This document shows positions 1 through 9,361 of a DNA stretch of 64,000 nt, piece by piece. The notes below the pieces were generated by a model. The model saw only the letters and a program-made list of their open reading frames with translations, had not been told where the DNA came from and did no database searches. Source of the stretch: Deltaproteobacteria bacterium (lineage in GTDB: Bacteria; Myxococcota_A; Polyangia; GCA-2747355; JADLHG01). The stretch's first letter is position 1. Each line of letters opens with the position of its first letter. A program made the position numbers and the translations under genes. The stretch spans positions 1 to 64,000 of the forward strand of contig JADLHG010000083.1 of NCBI GenBank assembly GCA_020848905.1, in the 5' to 3' direction.

Positions 1-1
1 G

Positions 2-127
2 GAGTTCGTGCGGGCGTACCGGGAGGCGTGGCGGCAATGGCGCGCAGGGGTTCGCGAGGTCCTCTTTCCGGCGGGAACCTATGCGCTTCATCTCCACGCG
101 GGCGTGCGCGTCGTCGAAATGACCTGA
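2..127 (+). CDS. C-terminal end of an unidentified protein, possibly a REP-associated transposase (partial)
   Basis: An open frame enters from the left edge and stops with TGA at 125-127, giving about 41 residues. The end reads FPAGTYALHLHAGVRV after an aromatic/Arg-rich helix with two Trp residues. This Phe-Pro-x-Gly-Thr ending resembles C-termini I associate with tyrosine (REP-associated) transposases, but there is too little sequence to prove it. The catalytic part lies outside the window. It is followed by a non-coding stretch rich in short repeats, which would fit a transposase of that kind, though that link is inference. Confidence 0.35.
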   Translation, partial: EFVRAYREAWRQWRAGVREVLFPAGTYALHLHAGVRVVEMT

Positions 128-229
128 GCGGCGGCTCTGCTCCCCGTTCCCTCGTGCTCGTTCGCGCAGACTTGAGCCGCATCTGCTGCGGACCTGTTGC
201 CGGGCGACAGTGATACTGACCCCCTCCGG

Positions 230-605
230 CTCCGGTGAGAGCGAGGAGGCCGAGACGGGAACCACTATCCGAGACGGGAACCACGGTCCGGGCACCGGGG
301 CACCGGCGCGGGAACCGCGCGGAACCACGGCTCGGGCTCCGCGACGACGCAGGAGAGATCGGCGACCACGGTTCGGGCTCCGCGAGAGACCCGGGTCGGT
401 TCAGCGCTCGCCGAGGCAACCACGGTGCGGGTACTGGGGCCGGTTCGGGCTCCGGCGGCAGAGCCAACCACGGTCCGGGCACCCGGGCAGAGCCAACCAC
501 GGTGCGGGCACCCGAGCCAACCACGGTGCGGGCACCCGGGCACCGGTGGCACCGGCGGCACCGGGAGGCAACCACGGTGCGGGTACCCGCGGTGCGGGTA
601 CCCGG
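230..605. repeat. Degenerate short-repeat array (CCACGGNNCGGG units)
   Basis: About eight irregularly spaced copies of CCACGGNNCGGG occur, often as GGGAACCACGGTGCGGGCACC-like units truncated or merged with neighbours. Units near the right end form palindromes, for example GCGGGTACCCGC at 579-590 and CGGGTACCCG at 595-604. All reading frames across it give low-complexity Arg/Gly/Thr/His peptides, so I treat it as non-coding. Related units (GGGAAYGAC, CCACGGTGGGG) recur near 3690-3870 and 22330-22400. Spacing is irregular and there are no unique spacers of constant length, so it is not CRISPR. The remainder of 128-852 shows no gene that I can support. Confidence 0.7.
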
Positions 606-852
606 CGAGCCCCTCGGAGGGGCAGCACCCACGCGCCGCAGCGAGCGTAGCTTCGGCGCGTCGATCAGGCGCCCCTCTGGGGGCCCTCGCCCCGGAGCGC
701 GCAGCCCGTGCTCGTGCCACCGACCGCTGCTCGACGCGCGGTCTCGGACTTTCGCGCCTTTCCGCCCGCCCGTCCTCTCCCGACCAGCGGCACGTCCGTT
801 GCTATTCCCTTGGATCCGCCGCGTCGCGGCCAACGGTCTCCGAGGAAACCAG

Positions 853-2661
853 GTGCCGAAGCACTCCCCACGACCCGACCTCCGTCTATTGCGCGCCCCC
901 ACCCAGGTTGCGCGCACCGGGCGCACCGGACAAGGCTACTTGCGCAGACATCGCGCCACGCTCGTCCTCTTTCCCCTATGCCTCGCCTACGCCGTCGTGC
1001 GCTACATCGTGATCAAAGGCGTGCCGTGGAGCGAACTCCCGCTCTTCGTCACCAACAAGGCTCTCGCCTTCACGTCCCTCGCGCTCTTCGGGCTCGCCGC
1101 CGTCGCACGAGATCCCGAGCGTCGGCGCGCCGCCGGCCTCACGGGCCTCACGCTCGCCAGCGTGCACACCGTGATCACGCTCTGCCTCCTGCCCACGGCC
1201 TCTTTCGCCCCCCTCTTTGCGGCCTTTCCCGCGGGTCGCACGCTGCGCGTCGGGCCCCAGCTCGCGCTCCTCGCCGGAGCTGCCGGTCTCGTGGCCGTCG
1301 CCTTCGCCGCCCACCGCGTGCGACTCGCGGTCCCGGCCCTGCTCCTCCTCGGCGTGCTGCACTGCGCGGCCCTCGGCTGGCCGGGATGGTGGCGCGCCAG
1401 TACTTGGCCCGGACGGCTTCCGCCGATCACGTTGCTCGCGAGCGCCACTGCCGCCCTCGCGCTCGTCGCGCTCGGCCTCCGGGCGCGCGTGCGCCGACGC
1501 GCCGTACACGCTCCGCCGAATCTGCGGCTCCTCGGGGGAGCGCGCACGAAGGTCGCCACGCTCGGCCTCCTCGCTGCCTTGCTCCTCGCCGTGGCGTGTA
1601 CGGATGGCGCTCCCAGCACCTCGCGCGACGGGGGCGCCGGCGGGGACCCGGCCTCTCCCGATGATGCGGCGAGCCAAGGCCCCGGGCCCGGCGGGCTCCC
1701 ACGCGACGGAGTCGCAGCGCGCGACGGCAGCCCCGCCCCGTCGAGGGACGGTGCCCCCCGCGACGGTGCGCAACTCCCGGAGGCCGGCGCGCCCGCGAGC
1801 GGCAGCTTCCGCTTCATCGCGTGGGGCGACACTAAGTCCGGCACCTCGACGCTCTCCGCGCTCTCCAACCAGGCCCTCGCCCTCAACCCCAAGTTCACGA
1901 TTTACGCCGGCGACATGATCAGCACCTGGTCGGACGCGGCGATGGACAAGTGGAGGACCGCGGCCAACGGCGACAAGAGCAACGGCATCTTCGACATCAC
2001 CTTCACCGTGCGCGGCAACCATGACGCGTCCGGCTCCGCGACGGGGTACTTCAACTGGATGGCCAAGAACCACCCGCTCGATCGGTCCGCCGCGGCCATC
2101 GGCGCCAAGAGCTTCTCCCACATGCCGGGGCGCGAGAATGGGGCGTACTCCTTCGACTACGCCAACGCGCACTTCGTCGGGCTCGACTCGACCGGTGACG
2201 CGGATACGATCAAATCCGACCAGATCGCGTGGCTGGATGCCGACCTCGCGGCCGCCTCCAAGCGCGGCATGACCCACGCCTTCCTCTGGTTCCACGGCCC
2301 GATCTACTGCGTCGCGGGGCACTGCGACTGCACGACCAACATCTGCAAGAGCGGCATCTACGCGCTCGTGGCGGTGCTCAACAAGTACAACTTCGTCAGC
2401 GCCACCTTCCACGGGCACGAGCACGTCTACACCTATACCTACCTCGACAGCCGACGCGACCCGAAGATCACGCACCCCTTCCATCAGTTCGTGAACGGCG
2501 CGACAGGCGCGGGACCCGATGTCTGCGACCCCGGCCGCTACGACTACTGGATGAAGACCCCGGGCTTCCTCGCGGTCGACGTGGATGGCCCGCGCGTCTC
2601 GGTGCAGTTCCACAAGCAGGGGGGCACGGTCCCGGAGAAGACCATCACCTGGACCAAGTGA
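853..2661 (+). CDS. Membrane domain fused to a calcineurin-like metallophosphoesterase
   Basis: The frame is open far upstream into the repeat array, so the start is uncertain; GTG at 853 is chosen because the first membrane segment follows about 35 codons later. Roughly residues 36-220 form five or six hydrophobic helices. A further hydrophobic stretch then ends in LLLAVAC (Cys near residue 249), which looks like a lipobox, followed by a Ser/Asp/Gly/Ala-rich linker. The C-terminal half has the metallophosphoesterase motifs in order: AWGDTKSG, YAGDM, RGNHD, FHGPIYC and GHEHVY. The catalytic part is therefore expected outside the cytoplasmic membrane. Either this is one polytopic protein with an exported enzyme domain, or an internal start (GTG 1489) yields a separate lipoprotein. 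The substrate is unknown. Confidence 0.75.
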   Translation: MPKHSPRPDLRLLRAPTQVARTGRTGQGYLRRHRATLVLFPLCLAYAVVRYIVIKGVPWSELPLFVTNKALAFTSLALFGLAAVARDPERRRAAGLTGLTLASVHTVITLCLLPTASFAPLFAAFPAGRTLRVGPQLALLAGAAGLVAVAFAAHRVRLAVPALLLLGVLHCAALGWPGWWRASTWPGRLPPITLLASATAALALVALGLRARVRRRAVHAPPNLRLLGGARTKVATLGLLAALLLAVACTDGAPSTSRDGGAGGDPASPDDAASQGPGPGGLPRDGVAARDGSPAPSRDGAPRDGAQLPEAGAPASGSFRFIAWGDTKSGTSTLSALSNQALALNPKFTIYAGDMISTWSDAAMDKWRTAANGDKSNGIFDITFTVRGNHDASGSATGYFNWMAKNHPLDRSAAAIGAKSFSHMPGRENGAYSFDYANAHFVGLDSTGDADTIKSDQIAWLDADLAAASKRGMTHAFLWFHGPIYCVAGHCDCTTNICKSGIYALVAVLNKYNFVSATFHGHEHVYTYTYLDSRRDPKITHPFHQFVNGATGAGPDVCDPGRYDYWMKTPGFLAVDVDGPRVSVQFHKQGGTVPEKTITWTK

Positions 2662-2879
2662 CAGGTCAGGCGCGCGGGACCCCCGTGAGGAGCAGCCCGG
2701 CCGTGCCGAGCGCCGAATGGCCGGAGGCCGCGCCAAGCGTGAGCACGCCGGGGAGGAAGCCGAACTCGACGGCCGCCCCCGTAGCGAGCCCCATCAGGAT
2801 GCCGCCGACGTCTGGATCTCCGTTTGACGGAAACTTGGCCTGCGTGGAGGTATGAGAAACTCAGCTGTAGGAGGGCGCC

Positions 2880-3731
2880 ATGAACATCATCGACCTTGGT
2901 GACGACCACCGGGCGCTCTTCGCTGCCTGCCTCGAGGACTGGTCGGACGACGTTCGCGAGGCCGGCGACCGCCGGGCCCGCTGGGTCGAGCGCTTCCTTG
3001 CCAAGGGGCTGCGGGCCAAGCTGGCGATCGACGAGCACGGTGCCGTTGGCGGGATGATCCAGTACCTCCCGATCGAGCAGTCTACCGTTCAAGGCGCCGG
3101 GCTCTACTTCATCCCATGCATCTGGGTCCACGGCCACAAGCAGGGACGCGGCAATTTCCAGGGCCATGGCATGGGAAGCGCCTTGCTCGAAGCAGCCGAG
3201 GCGGACGTGCGGACCCTTGGGGCCAGGGGCCTGGCGGCCTGGGGCCTCTGGCTCCCGTTATGGATGAAGGCCTCCTGGTTCAAGCGGCACGGCTACCGCA
3301 AAGCGGACCGTCAAGGCATCGCGGTCCTCGTGTGGAAACCGTTCACGGATGACGCTCAACCACCTCGCTGGCACCCCAGGGGCAAGAAGCTCCCCGACCC
3401 GGTACCCGGCAAGGTCAACGTGACCGCATTCGTGAACGGCTGGTGCACGGGGATGAACCTCGCCGTCGAACGCGCCCGACGCGCGGCCACCGAACTCGGT
3501 GACAGGGTCGTCTACCGAGAGATTGACACCTCGGAGCCTGCCGCCATCGCGAAGTGGGGCTTCTCCGATGCGCTCTTCGTGGATGGCAAGGCCGTTCGGA
3601 CAGGCCCACCCCCGAGCTACGAGAAGATCCGCTCTGTCATCGCGAGGAGGCTGCGAAGTTGCGCGGAGACGGAGCCGACGGAGCCGCAACCACGGTGCGG
3701 TGGGGCCGACGGCAACCACGGTGGGGAATGA
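2880..3731 (+). CDS. GNAT acetyltransferase with C-terminal YoaP-like domain
   Basis: The ATG follows a strong AGGAGG ribosome site. Residues 1 to about 150 are a GNAT fold with the acetyl-CoA loop QGHGMG and a following helix. The second half matches the YoaP-type domain: VNVTAFVNGWCTGMN, then an REIDT strand, DALFVDGK and a closing GPPPSYEKI helix. This half resembles a thioredoxin-like fold and is typical of YoaP proteins, whose substrate is not established. The natural end of the domain is near residue 262. The last 20 or so residues are translated from the short-repeat array that starts at about 3690, so the repeat has extended the reading frame. It is convergent with the FAD oxidoreductase gene. 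Confidence 0.82.
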   Translation: MNIIDLGDDHRALFAACLEDWSDDVREAGDRRARWVERFLAKGLRAKLAIDEHGAVGGMIQYLPIEQSTVQGAGLYFIPCIWVHGHKQGRGNFQGHGMGSALLEAAEADVRTLGARGLAAWGLWLPLWMKASWFKRHGYRKADRQGIAVLVWKPFTDDAQPPRWHPRGKKLPDPVPGKVNVTAFVNGWCTGMNLAVERARRAATELGDRVVYREIDTSEPAAIAKWGFSDALFVDGKAVRTGPPPSYEKIRSVIARRLRSCAETEPTEPQPRCGGADGNHGGE

Positions 3732-3875
3732 CGGAATGACGCACGGTGGGGAATGACGCGGTGGGGAATGACGCGGTGCGGGGGCCGACGGCAACCACGG
3801 TGGGGAATGACGCGGGGAATGACGCGGTGCGGGGGCCGACGGCAACCACGGTGGGGAATGACGGGGGAATGACCG
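3690..3875. repeat. Short-repeat array between convergent genes
   Basis: Tandem, imperfect units built from GGCAACCACGGTGGGG, GAATGACGCGG and TGCGGGGGCCGAC recur; the best conserved period is about 40-60 bp with three long copies ending in CCACGGTGGGGAATGACG. The left part lies inside the 3' end of the GNAT-YoaP gene and supplies its stop codon. The rest fills the gap before the convergent FAD oxidoreductase gene. Units share the GGGAA(C/T)..AC core with the arrays near 230-605 and 22330-22400. Confidence 0.75.
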
Positions 3876-3898
3876 AATGACGAGGGCGTGCGGGGCGG

Positions 3899-6184
3899 TC
3901 AAAGCCCGTGAAGGAGCGCGGCCCGCGCTGCCTCGGCCATCGCGCCCCGCGACACGGCCTCCGCGGGACAGAAGTGCCGGGCCGTCGCGCAACCTGGGAG
4001 GAGGCCCGCCTGCGTCACGACCTGCACGGCGGCAAAGGCGAGGTGATCGCGCGGCACGTCCGTGTAATAGGGTGTGGTCGGCGCCTTCGCGAGATCGAGC
4101 GCGAGCCCTCGGGCGAGGAAGCTGGCGAGCATCGCCCGCGTGAGAGGCTCGTCGGGGCAATACCGGGGCGGGCTCGTCGAACAACCGCCGGTAAGCCCGG
4201 CCCGCTTGATCGCCTCGATCGCGCCGTAGGCGAAGTGGTCGGCTGGCACATCCTGGAACGAGGGCGTGGCGGGGGGCGTGCTCGTTGCGAGGCCGAGGAG
4301 CCGGGCGAGCACGATGGCCGTCTCGGCGCGGCTCAACGGGTCGGCGACGCGAAAGCGCCCGTCACTACCGCCGACCATTACACCGCGGGCCGAGACGAGC
4401 TCGACAGCGGGCCAGAGCGCGTGCCCGGGCGGCATGTCGTCGAAGCGATACAGGGAGAGCCGCGCGCCCGCCTTGACGAGGGCGTTCTGCACCAGCACGG
4501 GCTTCACCGCGCGGGGCGCGATGCCTCGCGCGACCGCGAGCGCGGCCAAAGCGCCCATCGCCTGTCCCGTGGCCATCGTGGTGGGTTGCAGGCGCGTGGC
4601 GCCGTTTGCGAGCCGGCTCTGCGAGAAGTTCTTCTCCGCGGGGAGAAACCCGTCGAGCGTCTCGGGGAGGAAGGCCTCGAGCGGGATCTGGAAGACGCGG
4701 CCGGAGCTCACGTCGGCCCGCGTCTCGAGCGCGCTCTCGAGCGTGGCGTCGCTGCTGCAGTTGTGCAGATCGTTGGCGTAGCCGCCAACGGCGATGGCGC
4801 TCGGCTCTAGGGTCTTCGAGCGCGGCACGCCCGGGTCGTTGACCAGGTGCCTCGCTGTGAGCGTGCGGGACCCGATCATTCGACGGCTCTCGCGCACGTA
4901 GGGGTAGAGGGGGAAGTGCCGCTCGAGGCTCCTGAAGGCGGCGGGGATGTTCGGACAGGGGGCGGGGTCGTAGCCCTCGTCGTTGGCGACGGACCAGAGG
5001 GGTTCCCCGAGGTCGGTCTGCAGGTAGTAGAGGAACTGGAGCGTTTTAAGCCGCGCCTCGCAGTCGACCTGCGCGCGGTAGGTGCGGTCCTCGAGGTAGC
5101 GCACGGGAAGCGTCGGGTTGGTCACGCCGGGCGCCGGGTTGTAGAGGTTCAGCGCGGGATGGTCGTTGGCCCAGTTGATGCCGGTCTTGGTAATCGCGGC
5201 GCTCGTCGCGGCGTTCGCGGCCGTATAGCTGCCGGCGCCCGTCGAATCGGGGGTGCCGCGGTAGGCCGCGTGCGTCACCGCGTCGTACGGGTAGTACGGG
5301 GCAAGCCCGAACCAGCTCGTCCCCCCCTTCCTGATCACGCGCTCGAAGTGCGGCTTGGCCTCGGCATAGCCCGGAGGGGCCGACGAAAAGGCCAGCCCCG
5401 TCGGGAGGCCCTTCGGGTATTTCTTGGCGATCGCCACATAGGTGAGGTCCTGAAGGCAGGCCGCGGCGTTCGGCGCGTCGCTCGTCGCGTTGCCCACGCG
5501 GTAGCGTACCCCGGCGAGCGGCAAGAGGTCGCCGTGCTCGGTCGCGTCGACGAGCACCCTGGCCTGGAAGATCTCTCCACCCGAGGTGCGGACGCCGGTC
5601 ACGGCCTGCCCGCTTTTCAGCACGGCTGCGACCGAAACCTGGGTGAAGAGCTCGAGCGAGCCCTTGCCGGAGGGCGCCGCACGCAAGAGCTCGAGAAGCT
5701 TGTCCTTCCCGACGCGCGGCTCGAAGCACTGCGAGTCGCCGGACCAGTAGCAGGTGCTGATCGATTTGCCGAGCCCCGCGTAGTGCGTGCGGACCCTGTC
5801 GATGAGCTCCTTGTAGAGCCCGTAGTCCGCTTCGCGCGCGGAGCTCACGTCCATCGAGGAGACCCCGGCGCTCGTGGCCTGGCCCCCGACCCAGGTTGAT
5901 TCCTCGAGGAGCGCCACCCTCGCCCCCATCCGGGCGGCCTGGATCGCGGCGGCGGTCCCGCCCGTCCCCGCGCCAACGATCACGACGTCGAAGGTCCGCA
6001 CCACGCGGGCGTCGAATCGACCGAGATCGGCCGCGCCGCGGTCCGTCGAAGGGCCGAGATCGTGCAAGCCGGCATCGGAGGTGCCGACGCCGCTGTCGCT
6101 GTCGGTGGTGCCGGGTCCGCTACCCGGACAGGCGGCAAGGAGCAGCGCGGGGAGCAGGGTGGAGATTGACCGTCGGCTGGGCAT
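3899..6184 (-). CDS. FAD-dependent oxidoreductase lipoprotein with three SLH domains
   Basis: The chosen ATG at 6184 gives a lipoprotein signal ending LLPALLLAAC (Cys19), followed by a Ser/Asp/Gly-rich linker; a slightly longer start at 6217 is possible. Residues from about 65 hold a Rossmann FAD motif (VVIVGAGTGGTAAA), an acidic strand end (ALLEES) and a WVGGQAT loop. This is the layout of FAD_oxidored-type proteins that use an FAD bound at the N-terminus. The last 170 residues contain three S-layer-homology repeats (SRAETAIVLARLLG, TRAMLASFLARG, SRGAMAEAARAA) separated by DVP..H or similar segments. The protein is therefore probably anchored at the outer surface. Its redox substrate cannot be told. 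It stands alone, upstream of the ABC operon. Confidence 0.83.
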   Translation of the reverse strand: MPSRRSISTLLPALLLAACPGSGPGTTDSDSGVGTSDAGLHDLGPSTDRGAADLGRFDARVVRTFDVVIVGAGTGGTAAAIQAARMGARVALLEESTWVGGQATSAGVSSMDVSSAREADYGLYKELIDRVRTHYAGLGKSISTCYWSGDSQCFEPRVGKDKLLELLRAAPSGKGSLELFTQVSVAAVLKSGQAVTGVRTSGGEIFQARVLVDATEHGDLLPLAGVRYRVGNATSDAPNAAACLQDLTYVAIAKKYPKGLPTGLAFSSAPPGYAEAKPHFERVIRKGGTSWFGLAPYYPYDAVTHAAYRGTPDSTGAGSYTAANAATSAAITKTGINWANDHPALNLYNPAPGVTNPTLPVRYLEDRTYRAQVDCEARLKTLQFLYYLQTDLGEPLWSVANDEGYDPAPCPNIPAAFRSLERHFPLYPYVRESRRMIGSRTLTARHLVNDPGVPRSKTLEPSAIAVGGYANDLHNCSSDATLESALETRADVSSGRVFQIPLEAFLPETLDGFLPAEKNFSQSRLANGATRLQPTTMATGQAMGALAALAVARGIAPRAVKPVLVQNALVKAGARLSLYRFDDMPPGHALWPAVELVSARGVMVGGSDGRFRVADPLSRAETAIVLARLLGLATSTPPATPSFQDVPADHFAYGAIEAIKRAGLTGGCSTSPPRYCPDEPLTRAMLASFLARGLALDLAKAPTTPYYTDVPRDHLAFAAVQVVTQAGLLPGCATARHFCPAEAVSRGAMAEAARAALLHGL

Positions 6185-6252
6185 GCGCCGGAGCCTAGCA
6201 CCGGTTGGACCATGCAAAGGAGTGTCCGGCGGCGCCGGGCAAGCGGCGGGAA

Positions 6253-6975
6253 TCAGCGCGGTGCCGGCGGGTGGACGGCAGAGACGACGGCAGGGTGTTC
6301 GGCGCGCCGGATCCGGCCGTCCTCCATCTCGTAGAGCGCGTCGAAGACGTCGAGCGCCCGGTGGTCGTGCGTGACCACGAGCACGGCTGTCCCCCGCTCG
6401 TGCGCTACCTTACGGAAGAGCTCCATCACCAGGCGGCTGCGCAGGCTGTCCAGCGCCGCGGTCGGTTCGTCGGCGAGGATCAACGACGGTTCGTTGGCCA
6501 GGGCGCGAGCGATGGCCACGCGCTGTTGCTCGCCGCCGCTCAGGGTCTCCGGGTACGCGCGCTCGCGGTGTCCGACCTCGAGGTAGGCGAGGAGTTCCCG
6601 GGCGCGCTGCCGACCGTGGGGCTTCTCCCCGAGCTCGCAGGCGATCTCCACGTTCTCGCGCGCGGTGAGGAACGAGGTGAGGTTCGCCTTCTGGAAGACG
6701 AAGCCGAGGTGGTGCCGTCGCAGCCGCGGCAGGTCGGCGAGCGGGACGCCATCCTTGACGACGCGCCGACCCTCGAAGAAGACCTCGCCGCGCTGAGCGG
6801 GGGAGACGAAGCCGAGCGCCTTGATAAGCGTGGACTTTCCCGCGCCGCTCGGACCGAGCAGGGCGGACACCGTGCCGCGTGCGAGGGTGAGGCTCACGTC
6901 GTCGAGTGCGGTCACCGCGTTGGCCCCGCTGCCGTAGGTCTTGGTCAGGCCGATGGCCTGGAGCGCGTCGCGCAT
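6253..6975 (-). CDS. ABC transporter ATP-binding protein (LolD/DevA-like)
   Basis: A 240-residue ATPase. It shows a Walker A (GPSGAGKST), a Q-loop (FVFQKAN), the signature LSGGEQQ, Walker B (LILADEP) and the switch His (VVTHDH). The size and Q-loop context match ATPases of the MacB/LolD/DevA group that work with FtsX-like permeases. The start ATG lies 2 bases after the permease stop, so it is the last gene of tetR-MFP-permease-ATPase. It probably powers export of an unknown substrate or of lipids or lipoproteins. Confidence 0.92.
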   Translation of the reverse strand: MRDALQAIGLTKTYGSGANAVTALDDVSLTLARGTVSALLGPSGAGKSTLIKALGFVSPAQRGEVFFEGRRVVKDGVPLADLPRLRRHHLGFVFQKANLTSFLTARENVEIACELGEKPHGRQRARELLAYLEVGHRERAYPETLSGGEQQRVAIARALANEPSLILADEPTAALDSLRSRLVMELFRKVAHERGTAVLVVTHDHRALDVFDALYEMEDGRIRRAEHPAVVSAVHPPAPR

Positions 6976-6977
6976 GG

Positions 6978-8189
6978 TCAGCCCTCCAGCGCTCGCGCGG
7001 GGTCGATGCGCATCACGTGGCTCACCCCGAGGATGCTCGCCAGGGTGACGATGGCGAGGGTCACCACCGGCGCGACGACGGATATCGTCGGCGTGATGAG
7101 CACGCGGCGCGGGAAGGCCGGAAAGGCCAGGTCCCCGATGAGGTAGGCCACCGCGTAGCCGAGGGCGCCGAGGAGCCAGGACTGCTGCAAGACGAGCCCG
7201 AGCAGGCGCCGGCGCTGCGCGCCCATCAGTTTGAGCACGGCCAGGTCGTGGGTCTTCTCGAGGGTCAGGTTGTAGATCACCATCATCACGATCACCGCCG
7301 CCGTGAGCGTGAGGATGGCCGTGAAGAGCCCGATCTGCAGCCGCGCGCGCTGCACCACGCCGCCGAGGAGCAGGGCCTCCTCCTCGTCTTGCGTGTAGAC
7401 GGCGACGTCTCCCCAGCGGCGGAGCACCTCGCGCACCTCGTCGCGCTGGTGCGGCGCGGTCTCGACGAGCACGGCGGCCAGCGGCGGGGCGGCCAGTGCG
7501 GGGGCGCGCCACCTCGGGTCGGTGAGCAGGTCCTCGAGCGCCGGTTGTCCGCGGCCGAGGTCGGTGCGGCGCAGGCGTTCGACGACGCGCTGCCGTTCGA
7601 GGAGCGTGGCCTCGGCCGGCTGGTCGTAGGCCACGAGCTGCGCATCGGCGGCGCTCATGAAGGCCACGGAGTCGCCGCCCGAGGTGAGCGCGTTACGCGT
7701 CAGCCCCACCACGCGGTAGGGCTCGCCGGCGAGGGTGAGGGTCTCGCCGAGCTCGAGCCCGAGCGACGCGTCGAGGATCAGCTCGCCGTGCCCCTGCGAG
7801 AGCGGCCGACCGCGGACGAGTGGAAGCGCCTGGCCTGCGTCGTCGGGCCAGCCGAGGCCCACGAGAGCGATACGCAGCACCTTGCCGTCGCGCTCGCGCT
7901 GGATGAGCTGGTAGGTGTAGGGGCGGGCGCTTCGCACGCCGGGTACGGCGGCGACGCGCGCCTCGATGCTCGGGTCGAGCCGGGACGCCTCGGCGAAGGG
8001 GCCACGGGTCTCGCGCTGGACCACCCAGAGGTCCGCGCGCATGGCCCGCGTGAGGATCGTCGCGTCGTCCACCATCCCGGCGTAGATCCCCTGCATCGCG
8101 ACTACGACGCTTAGGAGGAGCCCGAGGCCGCCCGCGGTGCCGAGGAAGCGCGGTAGATGTCGGCGCACGTCGCGGAGTGCGAGGTTCAC
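6978..8189 (-). CDS. FtsX-like ABC transporter permease (DevC type)
   Basis: 403 residues from a GTG start. One N-terminal membrane helix (FLGTAGGLGLLLSVVVAMQ) is followed by a large extracytoplasmic region and three C-terminal helices (near FTAILTLTAAVIVMMVI, LLGALGYAVAYLI and VVAPVVTLAIVTLASI). This is the FtsX/MacB_PCD topology. The short N-terminal ADLWVVQ motif after the first helix is typical of DevC-like permeases. The start overlaps the stop of the upstream fusion protein gene by 4 bases (GTGA), indicating coupled translation. Confidence 0.9.
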   Translation of the reverse strand: MNLALRDVRRHLPRFLGTAGGLGLLLSVVVAMQGIYAGMVDDATILTRAMRADLWVVQRETRGPFAEASRLDPSIEARVAAVPGVRSARPYTYQLIQRERDGKVLRIALVGLGWPDDAGQALPLVRGRPLSQGHGELILDASLGLELGETLTLAGEPYRVVGLTRNALTSGGDSVAFMSAADAQLVAYDQPAEATLLERQRVVERLRRTDLGRGQPALEDLLTDPRWRAPALAAPPLAAVLVETAPHQRDEVREVLRRWGDVAVYTQDEEEALLLGGVVQRARLQIGLFTAILTLTAAVIVMMVIYNLTLEKTHDLAVLKLMGAQRRRLLGLVLQQSWLLGALGYAVAYLIGDLAFPAFPRRVLITPTISVVAPVVTLAIVTLASILGVSHVMRIDPARALEG

Positions 8190-9358
8190 GGCGTCCTCCA
8201 GCGGCGACCGAGGGGCAGACGACCGGCCGGGGAGGCGGCGGCGAGCACGATCTCACCCTCGGCGAGCCCCGCGAGCACCTCGACGTGGTCCTTCCCGGTC
8301 ACGCCGAGCTTCGGCCGGAGGGTGGCGATCCGCCCGCCCCGATCGACATAGACGAAGGTCCCCTCGGCGTCGCGTTGGAGCATGCGCAGCGGCAGGCGTA
8401 GCACGCGGGCCTTGCGCGCGAGCTCGATGCGCACGTCGGCGCGCTGGCCGATCGCCACGCGTTGCGCCAGGCGATCGGGCGTGACCTCGACCTCTATCTC
8501 GTGGGTCTGGCGGTCCGCTTCCCAGGAGATGCGGGTCACCTTGCCCGAGATGGCATCGCTCCTTCCCGGAAAGTGGATCGTCGCCGGCTGGTCGACCGCG
8601 AGCTCGGAGAGGACCGTCTCGTCCACAGCCGCGCTGACGTGCACGCGGTTCGTGTCGACGAGGCGCAGGACCGTCGAGCCGATGGTCACCGTGTCGCCGG
8701 GCTCGCGCAGGCGTCGCGTGACGAGGCCCTCGAAGGGGGCGAGGAGCGTGGCGCGGACCATCGCCACGCGGCGTTGCTCGGCGCCTCCCCGGGCCACGTC
8801 GATGCCACGCGTGGCCTCCGAGCGCTGAGCGAGCACCCGGTCCAGGTCGGCGCGGGCGAGGCGTAGTCGGTCCTTCGTGTCGTCGCGCGCCTGGCCACCG
8901 ATGGCACCCGAGGCGAACAGGGCCTGCGTGCGCGCCGCCTCGCGCTCGGCGGCGGCGAGGACGGCTCGAGCGCGCTCCTCCTCGGCGGCGAGGCGCTCCA
9001 GCGAGGAGCGTGCCGCCGAGATCCCCGTCTGTGCCGAGCGCAGGTCGGCGAGGGCCTGGCTCGTCTCGAGCCGGGCGAGCTCCTGGCCGAGGCTCACGCG
9101 CGTGCCCTCCTCGACGAGCACCTGACTCAGCCGGCCCACGAGGTCGAAGCCCACTGCGGCCTCGCGCTGGCTCTCGACCAGCCCGCGACCGAAGGCCTCC
9201 TTCACCACGAGGCCACGCTCGAGACGTGCGCGCTCGACGGGTACCGGGGCGAGGACGCGGAACCAGAGCAAGGCGAAGGCGGCTGCACCGAGCAGCAGCA
9301 GCCATCGGGCACGCCGGAGGAGGTCGAGCAGGCGACGGAGGAGGTTCGAGGGTGTCAC
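8186..9358 (-). CDS. Periplasmic adaptor / membrane fusion protein of the ABC exporter
   Basis: 390 residues, GTG start. An N-terminal membrane anchor (WLLLLGAAAFALLWF) precedes a beta-barrel/lipoyl half-motif (VGFDLVGRLSQVLVEEGTRV). A long coiled-coil hairpin rich in Ala, Arg and Glu comes next, then the second lipoyl half (ATLLAPFEGLVTRRLREPGDTV) and a beta-barrel region. This is the HlyD/DevB layout of adaptors that join an inner-membrane exporter to the outer membrane. It is placed between tetR and the permease with a 3-base gap upstream and a 4-base overlap downstream. No outer-membrane channel gene is nearby. Confidence 0.88.
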   Translation of the reverse strand: MTPSNLLRRLLDLLRRARWLLLLGAAAFALLWFRVLAPVPVERARLERGLVVKEAFGRGLVESQREAAVGFDLVGRLSQVLVEEGTRVSLGQELARLETSQALADLRSAQTGISAARSSLERLAAEEERARAVLAAAEREAARTQALFASGAIGGQARDDTKDRLRLARADLDRVLAQRSEATRGIDVARGGAEQRRVAMVRATLLAPFEGLVTRRLREPGDTVTIGSTVLRLVDTNRVHVSAAVDETVLSELAVDQPATIHFPGRSDAISGKVTRISWEADRQTHEIEVEVTPDRLAQRVAIGQRADVRIELARKARVLRLPLRMLQRDAEGTFVYVDRGGRIATLRPKLGVTGKDHVEVLAGLAEGEIVLAAASPAGRLPLGRRWRTP

Positions 9359-9361
9359 GGG

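Noticed and set aside
230-605. CRISPR array
   Set aside because: Repeat units vary in length and sequence, spacers are not unique or constant, and no cas gene is present.
235-852. N-terminal extension of the phosphoesterase through the repeat array
   Set aside because: The extension is repeat-derived low-complexity sequence and lacks a ribosome site; GTG 853 fits the membrane topology better.
976-2736. Long minus-strand frame across the phosphoesterase gene
   Set aside because: It is Arg/Glu/Gly-rich and without domain motifs, whereas the plus strand has the complete phosphoesterase motif set. High GC content makes long antisense frames common here.
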